Shown: positions 1 to 10,900 of the stretch, one piece after another
How positions within the stretch are numbered: the first letter of the stretch is position 1
Layout: each line of letters begins with the position of its first letter
NCBI GenBank assembly: GCA_016208305.1
Contig: JACQYI010000007.1
Location: forward strand, 1 to 64,000
Source: Oscillatoriophycideae cyanobacterium NC_groundwater_1537_Pr4_S-0.65um_50_18
Lineage (GTDB): Bacteria; Cyanobacteriota; Cyanobacteriia; Elainellales; Elainellaceae
Length of the DNA: 64,000 bases
Reading direction: 5' to 3'
Notes under the pieces: generated by a model
The model's database searches: none
What the model was told of the DNA's origin: nothing
Seen by the model: the letters and a program-made list of their open reading frames with translations, nothing else
Made by a program: the position numbers and the translations under genes

Positions 1-1
1 A

Positions 2-85
2 GCGGTAGAGTTGTTCATCAAATGTGCTGCGCTCAACCGCATGATTCAGATCGCCAAGCCCGATAGCTACGAAGTTGAAGCCTAA
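2..85 (+). pseudogene. C-terminal tail of an unidentified gene, possibly a transposase
   Basis: The window opens inside a reading frame of 27 codons that ends in TAA. The tail contains an ALNRMIQIAKPDSY segment. It resembles the C-terminus of a DDE-type transposase, and it lies directly before other insertion-sequence debris, but I cannot name the family. Whether the gene is intact cannot be judged because its start lies outside the window. Confidence 0.4.
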
Positions 86-305
86 CACCAAGACTACCTC
101 AAGACGGATCTGACCGCTTTTCTAATCATGCAACAAAGCCGATCTTTTAGTGAAACTGTCAGAACTGAGTACTCAAATTAAGGGTAGAAGCCCCTGCCTG
201 ATAAACTAGTTTCTGCCCTCGACATCCGCTCAGTCAGTCTTCGATGAATTGTACTTACTGCAGCTCAACTCACACCGCTCGATTGCAACGCATCATTGAT
301 TCAAG
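86..305. other. Intergenic, no gene seen
   Basis: No coding frame with a credible start, RNA gene or strong hairpin was found between the truncated gene tail and the IS66-type end. It may be the non-coding flank of the element whose gene ends at 85. Confidence 0.4.
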
Positions 306-389
306 GTAATTGCTCAACTGGGTTGACCTGGTGCAGTCAAAAGGAGAGGATGGTAAACTTTTGACATGAAAGAACTGCCCCCTCTAGAA
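306..389 (+). mobile_element. Orphan left end of an IS66-family element
   Basis: This 84-bp segment is repeated at 47072-47155 with 80 of 84 positions identical. It starts with GTAA, as IS66-family termini do, and ends with a short reading frame from ATG at 366 encoding MKELPPLE, which matches the typical start of IS66 transposases. After those codons the frame runs into a stop at about 405 and an ISAs1 element follows. Only the left terminus and the first codons of the IS66 gene survive here. A start codon this close to the terminus fits IS66 relatives that carry only the transposase gene. That family placement rests on remembered family features. Confidence 0.65.
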
Positions 390-457
390 GCATGGCTGAT
401 TTATTGACGGTAGAAAAATGAGAATAGCAGAATAGTGATTACCGTCATTGTTCTACC

Positions 458-1190
458 ATGAGCCTCATTGCCCGTCTCAAGCAAATCCCCGGCTTTCGCA
501 CCCAACCTCGCTATCCGTTGTGGGTCATTCTCCTGCTGGTGATTATGGGAACGATGAGTGGGTGTCAGGGCTACCGTGCCCTGGAAGACTTTGTCCAACG
601 ACATCAACGGGTGCTGCTTGAATTGCTGGAGTTACCCTACAAGCGCTTGCCATCATTTTCGACCCTCCGGCGCATCATGGTGCGACTTGACTACCGTGCA
701 AATCCTGCTCGACCACTTGCATTTGAGTGAGGTGGGCTTTTCGATGGATGCCCTACACACCCAAAAAAACACTTCAGCAATTGAAAGCGGCAATGACTAT
801 TTGATTGCCTTTAAAGCCAATTAAGGCAAATTATTTGATGCCGTGCAACTTCACTTTGAGCAATCTCAGCCGATTAGTGTGACCACGAGCATGGAACAAA
901 CCTGTCAGCGACAGGTGAGAGCATTTGAATCGTTGTTTCCCGTTGTGGATGCGACCGTTCTTGAGCGTTTTAGCGGATGCATAAAGGGGGCAGGCAGGCA
1001 TGGGAGGAGGATGGCAAGAACTCTACTTCTCTATCATTACATCTTGAGCACTACCGCCAAGTTGTCTGGCCTCACTCAATCCAGTTTGGTAAAAGATCGA
1101 ATGAAGGGGCTTGTACGGGCAAACCGCAGGTGGGCTTCTGGGGAGAGAGGCTCTTTAGGGTGCAGGGCTGAATCTTGTGACACTCTCATA
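458..1190 (+). pseudogene. ISAs1-family transposase, internally deleted and frameshifted
   Basis: The first frame (458-about 700) has the ISAs1 N-terminal hallmark: a RLKQIPGF start, then HPLW-like and LLLVIMGTMSG hydrophobic motifs and GYRALEDF. Homology then jumps to another frame (about 700-824) carrying SMDALHTQK and ESGNDYLIAFKAN, which belong to the catalytic core. A third frame from 843 gives weaker matches, including YYI-like and STTAKLSG stretches. The segment between the N-terminal domain and the core is missing, so the copy has both frameshifts and an internal deletion of a few hundred bases, and it cannot encode an active enzyme. Its right boundary is uncertain; it stops just before the converging TPR-CHAT gene. 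Confidence 0.75.
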
Positions 1191-1217
1191 TTACGAAAGG
1201 TGTGGGTTCTTAACGAA

Positions 1218-3818
1218 TTACAGCCAACTACCAATCAAAACATAAGGTGCCCAAAATATAGGGAGTTGGTATTCTGGTGTTTTCAGTAACGTCAGTTGAG
1301 CTTGTCGCAAGGCTTCGGCTCTAGGTTGAGTTTGATTGATCAAGGTTTGGTAGAACCGATTCATTAGCAATGCAGTTGATTCATCATTCACACTCCAGAG
1401 AGACGCAATCGTGCTACGAGCACCTGCCCGAATCGCCATGCCTGCTAGCCCCAATGTTGCTCGCCTGTCTCCAGCAGCAGTTTCACAAGCGCTGAGAACC
1501 AGAAGTTCTAGGGGTTGCGGTCGTTGATCGCGCGCTCGTAGCAGGGTATTCAATTCGTTGACATTAATAGTTTTATCCCATGCCAGAATGAAGGTTTCGT
1601 CTGCTTTTGAGCTAAATTGACCGTGGGTTGCTAAATGAGCGATCGAGAACGATTGTGAGTCCATTTCTGTTTGAAATGCCTGTGTCGTAAACTGCTGATT
1701 CAGCAAGACTTGACTCGGCACCTCAGATTGAATTTGCTTTAATTCATTACCGACATAGGGAAGGCGAGAAAATCCCTGTCGCGCTTGATCTAATCCCACA
1801 ACAAGAGCGTTTAATTTACCTGACTGCAATGGTTTGGGATCGAAAAGCTGGAGGCTAGGGGAAAGCGCGATTGCATACTGCTCAATCAAATACTGGTGTC
1901 CATCGTAGAGGGCTGCCATCGGAATATTCCGCAGCAATCCATCTAGGACAAACACTATGGTCTTGATGTGGCTTTGAGCGATCGCAGACTCACTGGGCTG
2001 GATGAGCCAGCTATAGACCTGTTGCGATTGGATCTGCGTCTGGCGTAGTGCATCCGGTTCAGCAATATTGCGGCGCAGCGACTCCAGCGTTTTCTCCACT
2101 TGGTCTTGTGGTAGGAAAGTCGCGTAGTGACGCAAAGGCTGTTGCGGGATTTTCAAGATCACCTCAATGCGATCGCTCAAAATTGTGGCATAGATCACGG
2201 CTGCGGTGGGATCGGCTTGATCGACGACTGCATCGAGCTGTTGTTTGGGCGCTAAACAAGCGGCGCGAAAGAAGTTATCTAACTCGGCTAGCTGGAGGGC
2301 TTCGATCGTGCTTCTGGCTTGACGAATATTGTCCTGACTAGGTTCTGCTCCGGGCTGCAACAGCAAATCGACAAATTGTCGATAGACGGGTTCAACCTTG
2401 TCCCGAAACGAAAATTGTACGTCTGGATTAACGGAGACTAAGTCGTATCGAATTGCTTGGAGACTCTTGATTGCTCCATCGTATGCTGCAATCGCCCCGG
2501 TCATGTCTTGCTGCTGTCTCAGCAATCTTCCGAGCTGCCACTGCCACTGATAGGCAATGTCGGCTGCGTCTAAGGTCTGAGCAATGACTAAGGCTTGCTG
2601 AGTTAGCTGGGTGGCATCTGACCATTGCTGAGTCTGCTCGTATAGATTTCCCAGTGTGCCGATTGCATAGGATTCAGCACGGGCATCGGGTAGGCTGCGG
2701 GATTGTTGAAGAGCAGTCGCTAACGCCTGAGCCGTTTGTTTGACATCCTGATTGTCCAGCTTCATCAAGCTTTGGGCAAAGTCAATCCGAGCATAAACGG
2801 CGGTGCGGCTGAGAGGCAAGCTATCAATTTGCGCCTGAATTTGTGGCAAGAGGGTTTGCGCCTCGTCTTGCTGATGAGTATCCAGCAGTAAATCGAGTTG
2901 GTGGAGTTGCGCTGGAACAGAAGTTAGGATCGAGTGCGTTGCTGCCTGTTGATAGAATGCGATCGCAGCAGCAGTATCCTCTTGGGCTGCAGCAGTAGTG
3001 CCCAAACTAAGCTGTGCTTCTCCTACTTCTTGAGAGTTGGAAATTGCCTCTGCCACCGCTAAGCTTTGCTGCAACACCTGGCGAGACTCTGCTAAATTTC
3101 CAGTCGTCCGTAAAACATTCCCCAAACTGCGTAACCCGATCGCCTTAAGCGCTGAATCAGGCTGGTTCTGAAGCGTTTGAGTCGCGGCTGTGAGTTGTTT
3201 CTGAGCTTGAGGATACAGCCCTAGAGTCTGCAAGGCTTGGGCTTGGTTGATCTGATTGCGAACGAGCCGATCGAGATCGTTCACTTGCTTATAGAGATCT
3301 GCGGCCTGTTGCCAGGTGGTCAGGGCAGTCTCTGCGTCTCCGCGTGATAATTGCAGGCGACCCTGCACATCCCAGACTTGAGCGAGGAGTTGTAATCGCT
3401 CAGTTGATCTCGGCAATTCAGGCGTATTCACTAGGGTGAGAGCTTCCTGAATCAAGGCTTCTGCGTCTGTCCAGTTGCCGAGCTGCTGATAGGCTAGGGA
3501 AAGATTGCTCAAGGTCTGGGCTTGCCTGAAGCGATCGCCCACTTCTTGGAAGGCGGCGATCGCCTGTTGCCAGAGAGTAACAGCTTCGGCATATTGCGCG
3601 GCTTCATAGCGTTGTCTGCCCTGTTGATCGATCTCGTTGGCATCTGACCTGGTTTGCAATATCTGGGTACTCGTTTGGAGGGCAGTCTGAGGAAAGGTGG
3701 CCTGTTGAGCGGCGATCGGTAAGCCCATGCTCACCACAAACAGGGCAATCAAAAACAGGATCGTTGTTTGGTGGTGCCCGCGAATTTGCTCAACCCATTG
3801 AAACCATTTTCTGCTCAT
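1218..3818 (-). CDS. Exported TPR-CHAT domain protein (caspase-like peptidase fold)
   Basis: This 866-residue protein starts with a signal peptide (hydrophobic stretch at about 19-36, likely cleavage after IAAQ). Helical tetratricopeptide repeats follow from about 58 to 455, and a C-terminal CHAT domain covers about 540-866. The presumed catalytic pair is present: His732 in ATHG and Cys778 in LSACET. CHAT domains belong to the caspase/separase clan, and TPR-CHAT proteins act as proteases or regulated adaptors in several bacterial systems. The signal peptide puts this one in the periplasm or outside the cell. The ATG has a GAGGA ribosome site 8 nt upstream. The gene lies 10 bp after the TPS exoprotein gene 3829-7797, so the two are almost certainly cotranscribed, and processing or sensing of the exoproteins is a plausible role. 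Its substrate is unknown. Confidence 0.85.
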   Translation of the reverse strand: MSRKWFQWVEQIRGHHQTTILFLIALFVVSMGLPIAAQQATFPQTALQTSTQILQTRSDANEIDQQGRQRYEAAQYAEAVTLWQQAIAAFQEVGDRFRQAQTLSNLSLAYQQLGNWTDAEALIQEALTLVNTPELPRSTERLQLLAQVWDVQGRLQLSRGDAETALTTWQQAADLYKQVNDLDRLVRNQINQAQALQTLGLYPQAQKQLTAATQTLQNQPDSALKAIGLRSLGNVLRTTGNLAESRQVLQQSLAVAEAISNSQEVGEAQLSLGTTAAAQEDTAAAIAFYQQAATHSILTSVPAQLHQLDLLLDTHQQDEAQTLLPQIQAQIDSLPLSRTAVYARIDFAQSLMKLDNQDVKQTAQALATALQQSRSLPDARAESYAIGTLGNLYEQTQQWSDATQLTQQALVIAQTLDAADIAYQWQWQLGRLLRQQQDMTGAIAAYDGAIKSLQAIRYDLVSVNPDVQFSFRDKVEPVYRQFVDLLLQPGAEPSQDNIRQARSTIEALQLAELDNFFRAACLAPKQQLDAVVDQADPTAAVIYATILSDRIEVILKIPQQPLRHYATFLPQDQVEKTLESLRRNIAEPDALRQTQIQSQQVYSWLIQPSESAIAQSHIKTIVFVLDGLLRNIPMAALYDGHQYLIEQYAIALSPSLQLFDPKPLQSGKLNALVVGLDQARQGFSRLPYVGNELKQIQSEVPSQVLLNQQFTTQAFQTEMDSQSFSIAHLATHGQFSSKADETFILAWDKTINVNELNTLLRARDQRPQPLELLVLSACETAAGDRRATLGLAGMAIRAGARSTIASLWSVNDESTALLMNRFYQTLINQTQPRAEALRQAQLTLLKTPEYQLPIFWAPYVLIGSWL

Positions 3819-3828
3819 GCTTTGATCC

Positions 3829-6800
3829 TCAACGGCAGTGAACTATGCGATTGGGAGAAGAAGCAATTGCACTCTCAGGAGCCGCTGCACCCAAGATTAC
3901 CCTGCCATCTGCCGCAATCTGAAATCCTTGAGCTTCTGCGATCGGCTCTTCCAGGGACAAGGGATTTTGAGACGATTCTCTCTGCGAAACGGCTGGCTCA
4001 TTCTCAATGTTGGCGGCAACTAAATCCACTTGAATTGCATCTTGATTCATGGCTTCACTGGGGGTGGGTGGCAACCCTCCACGCCCGGTGACGATGAACT
4101 GATTTTGTTGATTGACACTATTTCCAGTTGGGCAGGTTTGCGCGATTAATCGAGAGGCATCAGTGACTTCTACCGGAAGCTGTACCAATCCTCGGCTGGG
4201 ATCTACATCGGGTGTAGTGATATCTACAACACCTGCAATACCCTGCTCTGAACTGGCGGTAATATCACTTTGGGCAGTCGGTTGGGGACGAGATTGGATA
4301 CCAAAAATACTTTGGGCATTAATCTCAACGTTGCCGCCTCGTCCAGTAAAGGCATTGGCGCTAATATCGCTATTCTCGTTGGGAGCTGCCACGATAAACT
4401 GCCCATCAAAGCTGATGTTGCCGCCATTGCCTCCGGTGCGATTATTGCCAGCCGTAGTAGAAATAGAGCTACCCTGCTGCAACAGCAAGAGATCCGGGAT
4501 TTGTAGGGAAATGTCGCCCCCTTGGGCGCTCGTGGTTTTCGCCGTAATGGAGCCTTGGCGGTTTAACACCAACCGATTGGCTTGCAGCGAAATGTTGCCG
4601 CCCCTGCCACGACCCTGGCTATCGACGGCAATAGTGGCTCCATTTTCAATTTGTATCTGTCTGGGATCGATCGCAATGTTGCCCCCATTACCCATAGAAC
4701 TGGGAGTGGTGCTAGCAAAGAGTCCTGTCCCTCGCCCTGTCAGGAAAAGCTGATCACTGACTTGAACGGTGAGATCTCCTGCTGCACCCCGGTTGGCAGT
4801 ATTTGTCGTAACCTGTGACCCGTCGCTGAGGGTAAACCGCTCTGCGTTGATGTCAATATCTCCTGCATCTCCTCCCCTGCCGCTGCCAGAGGTGGAGGCA
4901 GATATTTCCACGCCGTCACTTAAGCTCAGTTGCTGAGTGGTGAAAGTCATATTTCCAGCATTGCCGATGCCCTTGGTTTCTGTGGCTAATCGTCCAGATC
5001 CGGTAATAGTAATCGATCGAGGTGCCGTCACAATCAAGTCCCCTCCCCTGCCGCTGCTAGAGGTGGAGGCAGAAATTTCGGATCTGGGCGTTAGGATAAT
5101 ATCGAGATCGGGTTGATTTCGGTAGGGATTGAGCCGCAGAGTACCAGCGGGAGTCTGTCCCTGAGTTTCGGCAAACACACCAACGATGCCTGCCAAATCG
5201 AGGTTAGAAGCGTTGAGAGTAACGCTGCCTCCGCCTTGGCGATTGGTGGCAGTAGTGGTAGCGGTGGCGGTGATGCGGGCACGTTCTGCCAGGTTGAGAT
5301 AGGGCGTGTTGAGGGTGATATTGCCTGCTTGTCCTGCCCCGCTAGTTTCGACCGAAAGTACAGGAGACAAATTATTTGATCGTCTCAGGCTTACAGAGGT
5401 TGGTGCATTGACTTGAATGCTGCCCCCGTTGCCGATGCTGCTGGTTTCAGCTAGAACTTGTGCATTGCCAGCCACCGTGAGCCTAGGAGTATTGAAGGTG
5501 ATATTGCCGGCTCTTCCCTGCCCCTCGGTTGCTGCATTCACTTGTGCTCCGTTAGTGAGAGAAAGCCTATCTGCGCTGATGCGGATGTTACCTCCTCGAC
5601 CGATCGCCCCAGAACCTACCGAGCTAAAGGCACCACTGGGATCTCCATTGCTGCCTATTCCATTAAAGGAAACTGAATCACTCGCCCTAATCATGATCTT
5701 CCCTGCATCTCCTTGACCAGAGGTGTTGGCACTTACAATCCCCCCATCGGTGAGAGTAAAAGAATTTGTAGTGATACTAATGCTACCTGCTCGACCAATC
5801 GCTCCAGGCTCCACCGAACTATAGGCACCACTAGGAAATGCACCCACCCCATCAAAGGACACTGTATCTCTCGCCGTAATGGTGATATTCCCTGCATTCC
5901 CAACTCCACTGGTGCTGGCATCAAGTAAGCCACCATTGAGTAGCTCAAGGGATTTAGTGGTAATGGATATACCCCCGGCATTGCCCTCAGCGGGAGCATT
6001 CCGTCTATTGCTGAAGTTCACACTGCTGAATGCGCCACTGGAAAACCTACTCTCATTCACTCCATCAAATCGAACCAAACCAGTGGCGTTGATGGTAACA
6101 CCCCCTGCATTTCCAACCCCAAAAGTGCTGGCAGCAAGGTTAGTACCATTGAGCACCTCAAGAGAGCCAGCGGTAATAGATACACCTCCGGCATTGCCTA
6201 TTGCTCTATCGTTCACTTGGCTGAATGCACCACCGGAGTCTCCATTAATTTCCCCAGCAAACCTAACCAAATCAGTAGCTCTAATGATGACACTACCTGC
6301 ATTCCCTCTTCCAAAGGTACTAGCAGACACTTCGCCGTCATTAGTAACTTCTAGAGATCTAGCGGTAATGGACACACCCCCTGCATTCCCTACTCCCCGA
6401 CGATTCACATTGCTGAATGCTCCACTAGGTTGTCCAGCCGCCCCTTCCCCAGCAAACCTGACCAAATCAGCAGCGTGAATGGTGACGCTCCCTGCATTCC
6501 CAACTCCACTGGTGCTGGCAGAAAGTTGAGCACCATTGAGTACTTCTAGGGAGCCAGTGGTAATGGATATCCCCCCGGCTGAACCTACTGCGTTTGTGCT
6601 TGATCCGGATACCACTTCGCTGCGTGCCCCGCTCTCAAACCCATCCATCCCTTCTCCAGCAAACCTGATGAAATCGGTAGCATAAATGGTGACACTGCCT
6701 GAATTTCCAACCCCAAAGGTACTGGCATCAAATTGGGCACCCTTGAGCACCTCTAGAGAGCCAGTGGTAACAGATATACTCCCAGAACTACCTTCTGCTC

Positions 6801-7797
6801 CAGATTCCACTGTGTTAAATGCCCCACTGTCAGATCCGTCTTGATCTTCCCCATCAAACCGAACCAAGTGAGTAGCATTGATCGTGATATCTCCCGCTTG
6901 AGCCTCCGGTGCCCTTAAATCTTCAGGGATACCTGCTAAAAGTTGACTTCCTCCTCTTACCTCTAAATTCCTGGCATTGACCGTAATCGAGCCTCCCCCA
7001 CCAGCGCGTACATCAACGCTTGCAGCATTGGTCATTAATACATCTGCTCTCGCTACATTGTCAGGAAAACTCAAACTACCGTCACGATTCAACCCAACTG
7101 CTCCTGCTGCTGACACGCCTCCTAGCTCTACTCGTCCTCCCGGCGCTAGCAACTCTCCGCCATCCAAACTCACAGCGCCACCTGCCAGCGTTAACGTTTG
7201 ACCATCGGGCACTTGTAAACTTGCTCCCTGCGATCGCACTTCCCCTGGATTTCGCCCGTACTGCAAGCCGATCGGCGCACTCACCGTTAATAAGGGCGGC
7301 GCTTGTGGATTAGTAGCACTGAAGGTGAAGCCATTATCAAATCCAATACTGTTTGCCGTGCTAGAGACAAATGAACCGCCTACATCTAACCGGGCATCTT
7401 GTCCAAATAGAATACCGTTAGGATTAATCAAAAATAAATTTGCGTTACCCAATACGCCCAACGTGCCAAGAATATCCGATTGATTACCTCCAGTCACACG
7501 AGTGAGAATATTGGTAACGCCATCAGGATTGGTGAAATACGCTCCACGTCCGGCATCAATATTAAATTCCTGAAAGCTGTGGAAAAGATTTGTTCCGCGT
7601 CTTGCCCCGCCATCAATCCGATTACTAGGAACTCCCCGAATTACCTCATCTGGAGAGACAATCGATTGTTCATCACCCAATGTTTCATCTGCGATCGGGG
7701 CGCGCTGAGCCATTGCCGGGAGAGGAGAGAGGGCGATCGCGCTACTCATTAAAAAGAATCGAAACAGTGAATGCCAACATATCTGTTTTTGAGTCAT
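3829..7797 (-). CDS. Two-partner-secretion exoprotein, filamentous haemagglutinin-like
   Basis: The 1322-residue protein has a signal peptide cleaved near PAMAQ (about residue 31). The TPS secretion domain at about 45-165 carries the diagnostic NLFHSFQEFNI, NILTRVTGG and ANLFLINPNGILFG motifs. The middle is a long array of beta-helix repeats rich in GNAGSV and SGAFS segments (about 270-1150). The C-terminal region has the conserved cyanobacterial tail with FIVTGRGGLPP and DAIQVDLV. TPS proteins are threaded through a dedicated TpsB/ShlB outer-membrane pore and form rod-like surface adhesins. No TpsB gene is present in this window. The gene is a tandem paralogue of 7924-12795, with 126 bp between them, and it leads 10 bp before the TPR-CHAT gene. 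Confidence 0.9.
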   Translation of the reverse strand: MTQKQICWHSLFRFFLMSSAIALSPLPAMAQRAPIADETLGDEQSIVSPDEVIRGVPSNRIDGGARRGTNLFHSFQEFNIDAGRGAYFTNPDGVTNILTRVTGGNQSDILGTLGVLGNANLFLINPNGILFGQDARLDVGGSFVSSTANSIGFDNGFTFSATNPQAPPLLTVSAPIGLQYGRNPGEVRSQGASLQVPDGQTLTLAGGAVSLDGGELLAPGGRVELGGVSAAGAVGLNRDGSLSFPDNVARADVLMTNAASVDVRAGGGGSITVNARNLEVRGGSQLLAGIPEDLRAPEAQAGDITINATHLVRFDGEDQDGSDSGAFNTVESGAEGSSGSISVTTGSLEVLKGAQFDASTFGVGNSGSVTIYATDFIRFAGEGMDGFESGARSEVVSGSSTNAVGSAGGISITTGSLEVLNGAQLSASTSGVGNAGSVTIHAADLVRFAGEGAAGQPSGAFSNVNRRGVGNAGGVSITARSLEVTNDGEVSASTFGRGNAGSVIIRATDLVRFAGEINGDSGGAFSQVNDRAIGNAGGVSITAGSLEVLNGTNLAASTFGVGNAGGVTINATGLVRFDGVNESRFSSGAFSSVNFSNRRNAPAEGNAGGISITTKSLELLNGGLLDASTSGVGNAGNITITARDTVSFDGVGAFPSGAYSSVEPGAIGRAGSISITTNSFTLTDGGIVSANTSGQGDAGKIMIRASDSVSFNGIGSNGDPSGAFSSVGSGAIGRGGNIRISADRLSLTNGAQVNAATEGQGRAGNITFNTPRLTVAGNAQVLAETSSIGNGGSIQVNAPTSVSLRRSNNLSPVLSVETSGAGQAGNITLNTPYLNLAERARITATATTTATNRQGGGSVTLNASNLDLAGIVGVFAETQGQTPAGTLRLNPYRNQPDLDIILTPRSEISASTSSSGRGGDLIVTAPRSITITGSGRLATETKGIGNAGNMTFTTQQLSLSDGVEISASTSGSGRGGDAGDIDINAERFTLSDGSQVTTNTANRGAAGDLTVQVSDQLFLTGRGTGLFASTTPSSMGNGGNIAIDPRQIQIENGATIAVDSQGRGRGGNISLQANRLVLNRQGSITAKTTSAQGGDISLQIPDLLLLQQGSSISTTAGNNRTGGNGGNISFDGQFIVAAPNENSDISANAFTGRGGNVEINAQSIFGIQSRPQPTAQSDITASSEQGIAGVVDITTPDVDPSRGLVQLPVEVTDASRLIAQTCPTGNSVNQQNQFIVTGRGGLPPTPSEAMNQDAIQVDLVAANIENEPAVSQRESSQNPLSLEEPIAEAQGFQIAADGRVILGAAAPESAIASSPNRIVHCR
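5690..6900 (-). repeat. Intragenic beta-helix repeats in the smaller TPS exoprotein
   Basis: Inside the exoprotein gene, a block of roughly 190-220 bp recurs at least five times. It encodes a GVGNAGSVTI-like turn, a DLVRFAGE-like strand, SGAFS and a SLEVLNG-like strand. The repeats are recognisable at DNA level, with the phrase complementary to CCTGCATTCCCAACTCCA recurring near 5889, 6108, 6298, 6489 and 6700. They fit expansion by unequal recombination. Confidence 0.7.
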
Positions 7798-7923
7798 CTC
7801 ACTATGTATCTCCTCAAAAGCAGCGGTTAATAAAATATAGAATTCGCGACCATAAGATCATGATTATAGAAATGTAGATGAAGCGATAAAGAGGCAGCGA
7901 CATATGACTGTATTGTCCTGCTT

Positions 7924-10900
7924 TCAGTTGGTTAATTGTTGTGCTGAACAACTTGAAGTGTGCTGTGAATGTAAAGGGATTGTAGTGGGCACAGCACCTA
8001 TTAGTATCACATCTCCGTTTGCCATAGTTATCCAGCCTTGAGCTTCGACGATCGCAGTGGAGGTAGCATCCGTTTTAGACAAAGCGACCGGACGATTAGA
8101 AACAGTTCCTGCTGCTTCAACGGTGACTAAGTCCACTTGAATAGCATCGCGGCTTAATGCCTCGTCTACGTCAGGCGGCAATCCTCCTCGCCCCGTAATC
8201 ACAAATGATCCCTGCTCATCCACTGCTCTCCCGCTTCCAGTCGCACACCGCTGGTCGATCTGGTTTGGAGGAGCCACATTCTCTGGTAATGCGACTAACC
8301 CTTGGGTTGGATCAGTACTTAATGTATTCAATGCAATCGCCCCATCCAGCCCAAACTGGGAACTGGCATTGATGTCACTCAATGGAGACAGTGGATTTCG
8401 TTCTGATAAGCCAAAAATGGTTTGAGTCGTGATGTCAATGTTGCCACCATTTCCCTGTCCTTCAGCGTTAGCAAGAATATCACTATTTTCAAAAGGATTT
8501 GCAACTACAAATCCATTGGGAACTCCTAACGTTACGTTGCCACCGCTAGCATTATTTCGCGCTTGAGCAGAAATTTGACTGCGATTAGAGAGTTGAAGTA
8601 ATCTACCAGATGCATTCAGGGTAATGTTGCCACCATTGCCTGTGCCTGCGATCGCTTCTAATGTGCCATCATCTAGCACAACAGAAGCAGCATTGATGCT
8701 TAAGTTACCTGCATTTCCCTCTCGACTACTCACGGTGATGCTTGACCTCGTTGCAACATTCAAAGTACCAGAATTATTAAGGCTGAGGGTTCCCGCACGT
8801 CCTCCATTTTTGGCTTCTGCGGCTAAGCGGCTATTGTCACTAAGGGTGATATCACCTCCATTGGTGGTATTAATGCTTAAGCTTCCACCGCGACCCATAT
8901 TGGTTGAGGCAGAGATTACGCTTTGATTATTCAATTGCAGTAAATTAACCCCTCCTAGTTGAATCGCTCCTCCTGTTCCTGCTGCTGTTGTTCCTGTAAT
9001 GTTGCCTCGATTTAAGGAAATATCACGAGCGTTAATCGTTAAATCTCCTGCATTGCCTTCCCTGATATTGCTAACGGCGATCGCTGCTCCGTTTTGAATA
9101 CTCAGCGCATTGGTCGTGACACTTAAAGTTCCAGCACTTCCGCCTCTGGATTGCACCGATAATCCAACGCGATTGTTCTCTTGTGTAGTTGCACCATTCA
9201 GCAGAACAGAATTTGAAGCATTTACACGCAGTTGTCCTGCTTGTCCGGTTTTTGATTCTGCTGAAATTAAACTATTGCGAACTTGCAAAGAGTCTAAATC
9301 TTGAAGCGTAATATCTCCTCCTTGACCAGATTGAGTAGCGGCAGAAATCTGGCTATTGTTGTTAAGCTGCAAAGACTCAACAATGCTTAAATTGATATTT
9401 CCACCCCTGCCTGCTTCCGTTGTTCCTACAATTGTTGAACCATTGTTCAATACAACCGTTTCAGCATTAATTGTTAGATTTCCTGCTGTACCGCGCTCTC
9501 TACTGCTCACGGTTGCACTTGATCTGCCTTGAAGTGTCAGTCTACCTGCATTATTAACTGTTAAAGATCCAGCATTGCCACCGTTTGTTGCCTCCGCTGC
9601 TAGACGACTACGGCTATCAAGCGCGATCTTACTGCCTTCTCTAGTTGTGATTTGTAAACTACCGCCTTGCCCTGCTTGGGTAGAAGCCGTAATGGAACTG
9701 CGATCTAAACTTAACAAATTGAGATCTTGAAGTTGAACATCTCCACCTGCACTCAATTGATTGGATGCTGATATCGCAGATCCTTGTTGAAGAGTTAATC
9801 GCGGAGTGTTGATATTGAGATTTCCGGCTCTACCGCTACCTGTAGATTCAGTTAATAATCGCCCTTGGTTGCTGAGCAGCACAGAGACAGGCGCATTCAC
9901 CAATAAATTCCCTCCCTGCCCTGTGTTAGAGGTTGAAGCAGATACAGCAGCTCCATCTGCAATGGTCAATCGTGGAGCAGTGATCTCAATGTTTCCAGCG
10001 ATACCTGTCCCTGTCGTTTCAACGGATAGTCTGCCGTCGCCTTGAATGGCGATCGCTTCTGGCGCAGTAACAAACAAATCCCCCCCGCGACCACTACTAG
10101 ACGTTGAGGCAGAGATTTGCGCACCACCAGAGAGATCGATATTCAAGTTCGGTTGATTATTGTCAGGTCGCAGCGTTAACGTGCCAGCCGGAGACTGACT
10201 TTGAGTTTGAGCAAAGACTCCAACCGTACCCGCTAAATTCAGCCTGGAAGCGTTGATGGTTATACTTCCACCCCCTTGAGGATTGGTAGCAGTGTCAGTG
10301 GCTGTAGCGGTGATGCGTGCTTGCTCTGCCAGAGTGACGCTGGGCGTGTTGATCGTGATATCACCCGCCTCCCCTGCCCCACTCGTTTCCACCGAAAGGA
10401 CAGGAGAGGCACCATTTGTTCGTCTCAGGTCTACAGAAGTAGGCGCATTCACCAAAATGCTACCCCCATTTCCTGTGCTGCTGGTTTCAGCTAAAACTTG
10501 GGCATTGCCAGCAACCGTGAGCGTTGGAGCATCGAAGACGATATTTCCTGCTCTGCCCTGTCCAGACGTAGCTGCATTTACTTGCGCACCATTGGCAATA
10601 GAGAGTGAATCTGCGGTAATGCGGATGTCTCCACCCTGCCCGATCGCTCCGGAATTCACCGAACTAAAAGCACCACCGGGAAATCCATCACTATCTATTC
10701 CATCAAAAGACATTGCATCTCTTGCCGTAAGGGTGATATTTCCTGCGTCTCCTTGACCAGAGGTGCTGCTAGCTACACCTGCTCCATTCATGAAAGAGAG
10801 TGAACCTGCCATAATGTTGATGTTGCCTCCCTGACCCACGCCTCCGGTCTTCACAATACTGGCAGTTCCACTGGCAGATCCATTGCTACCGATAACGCCA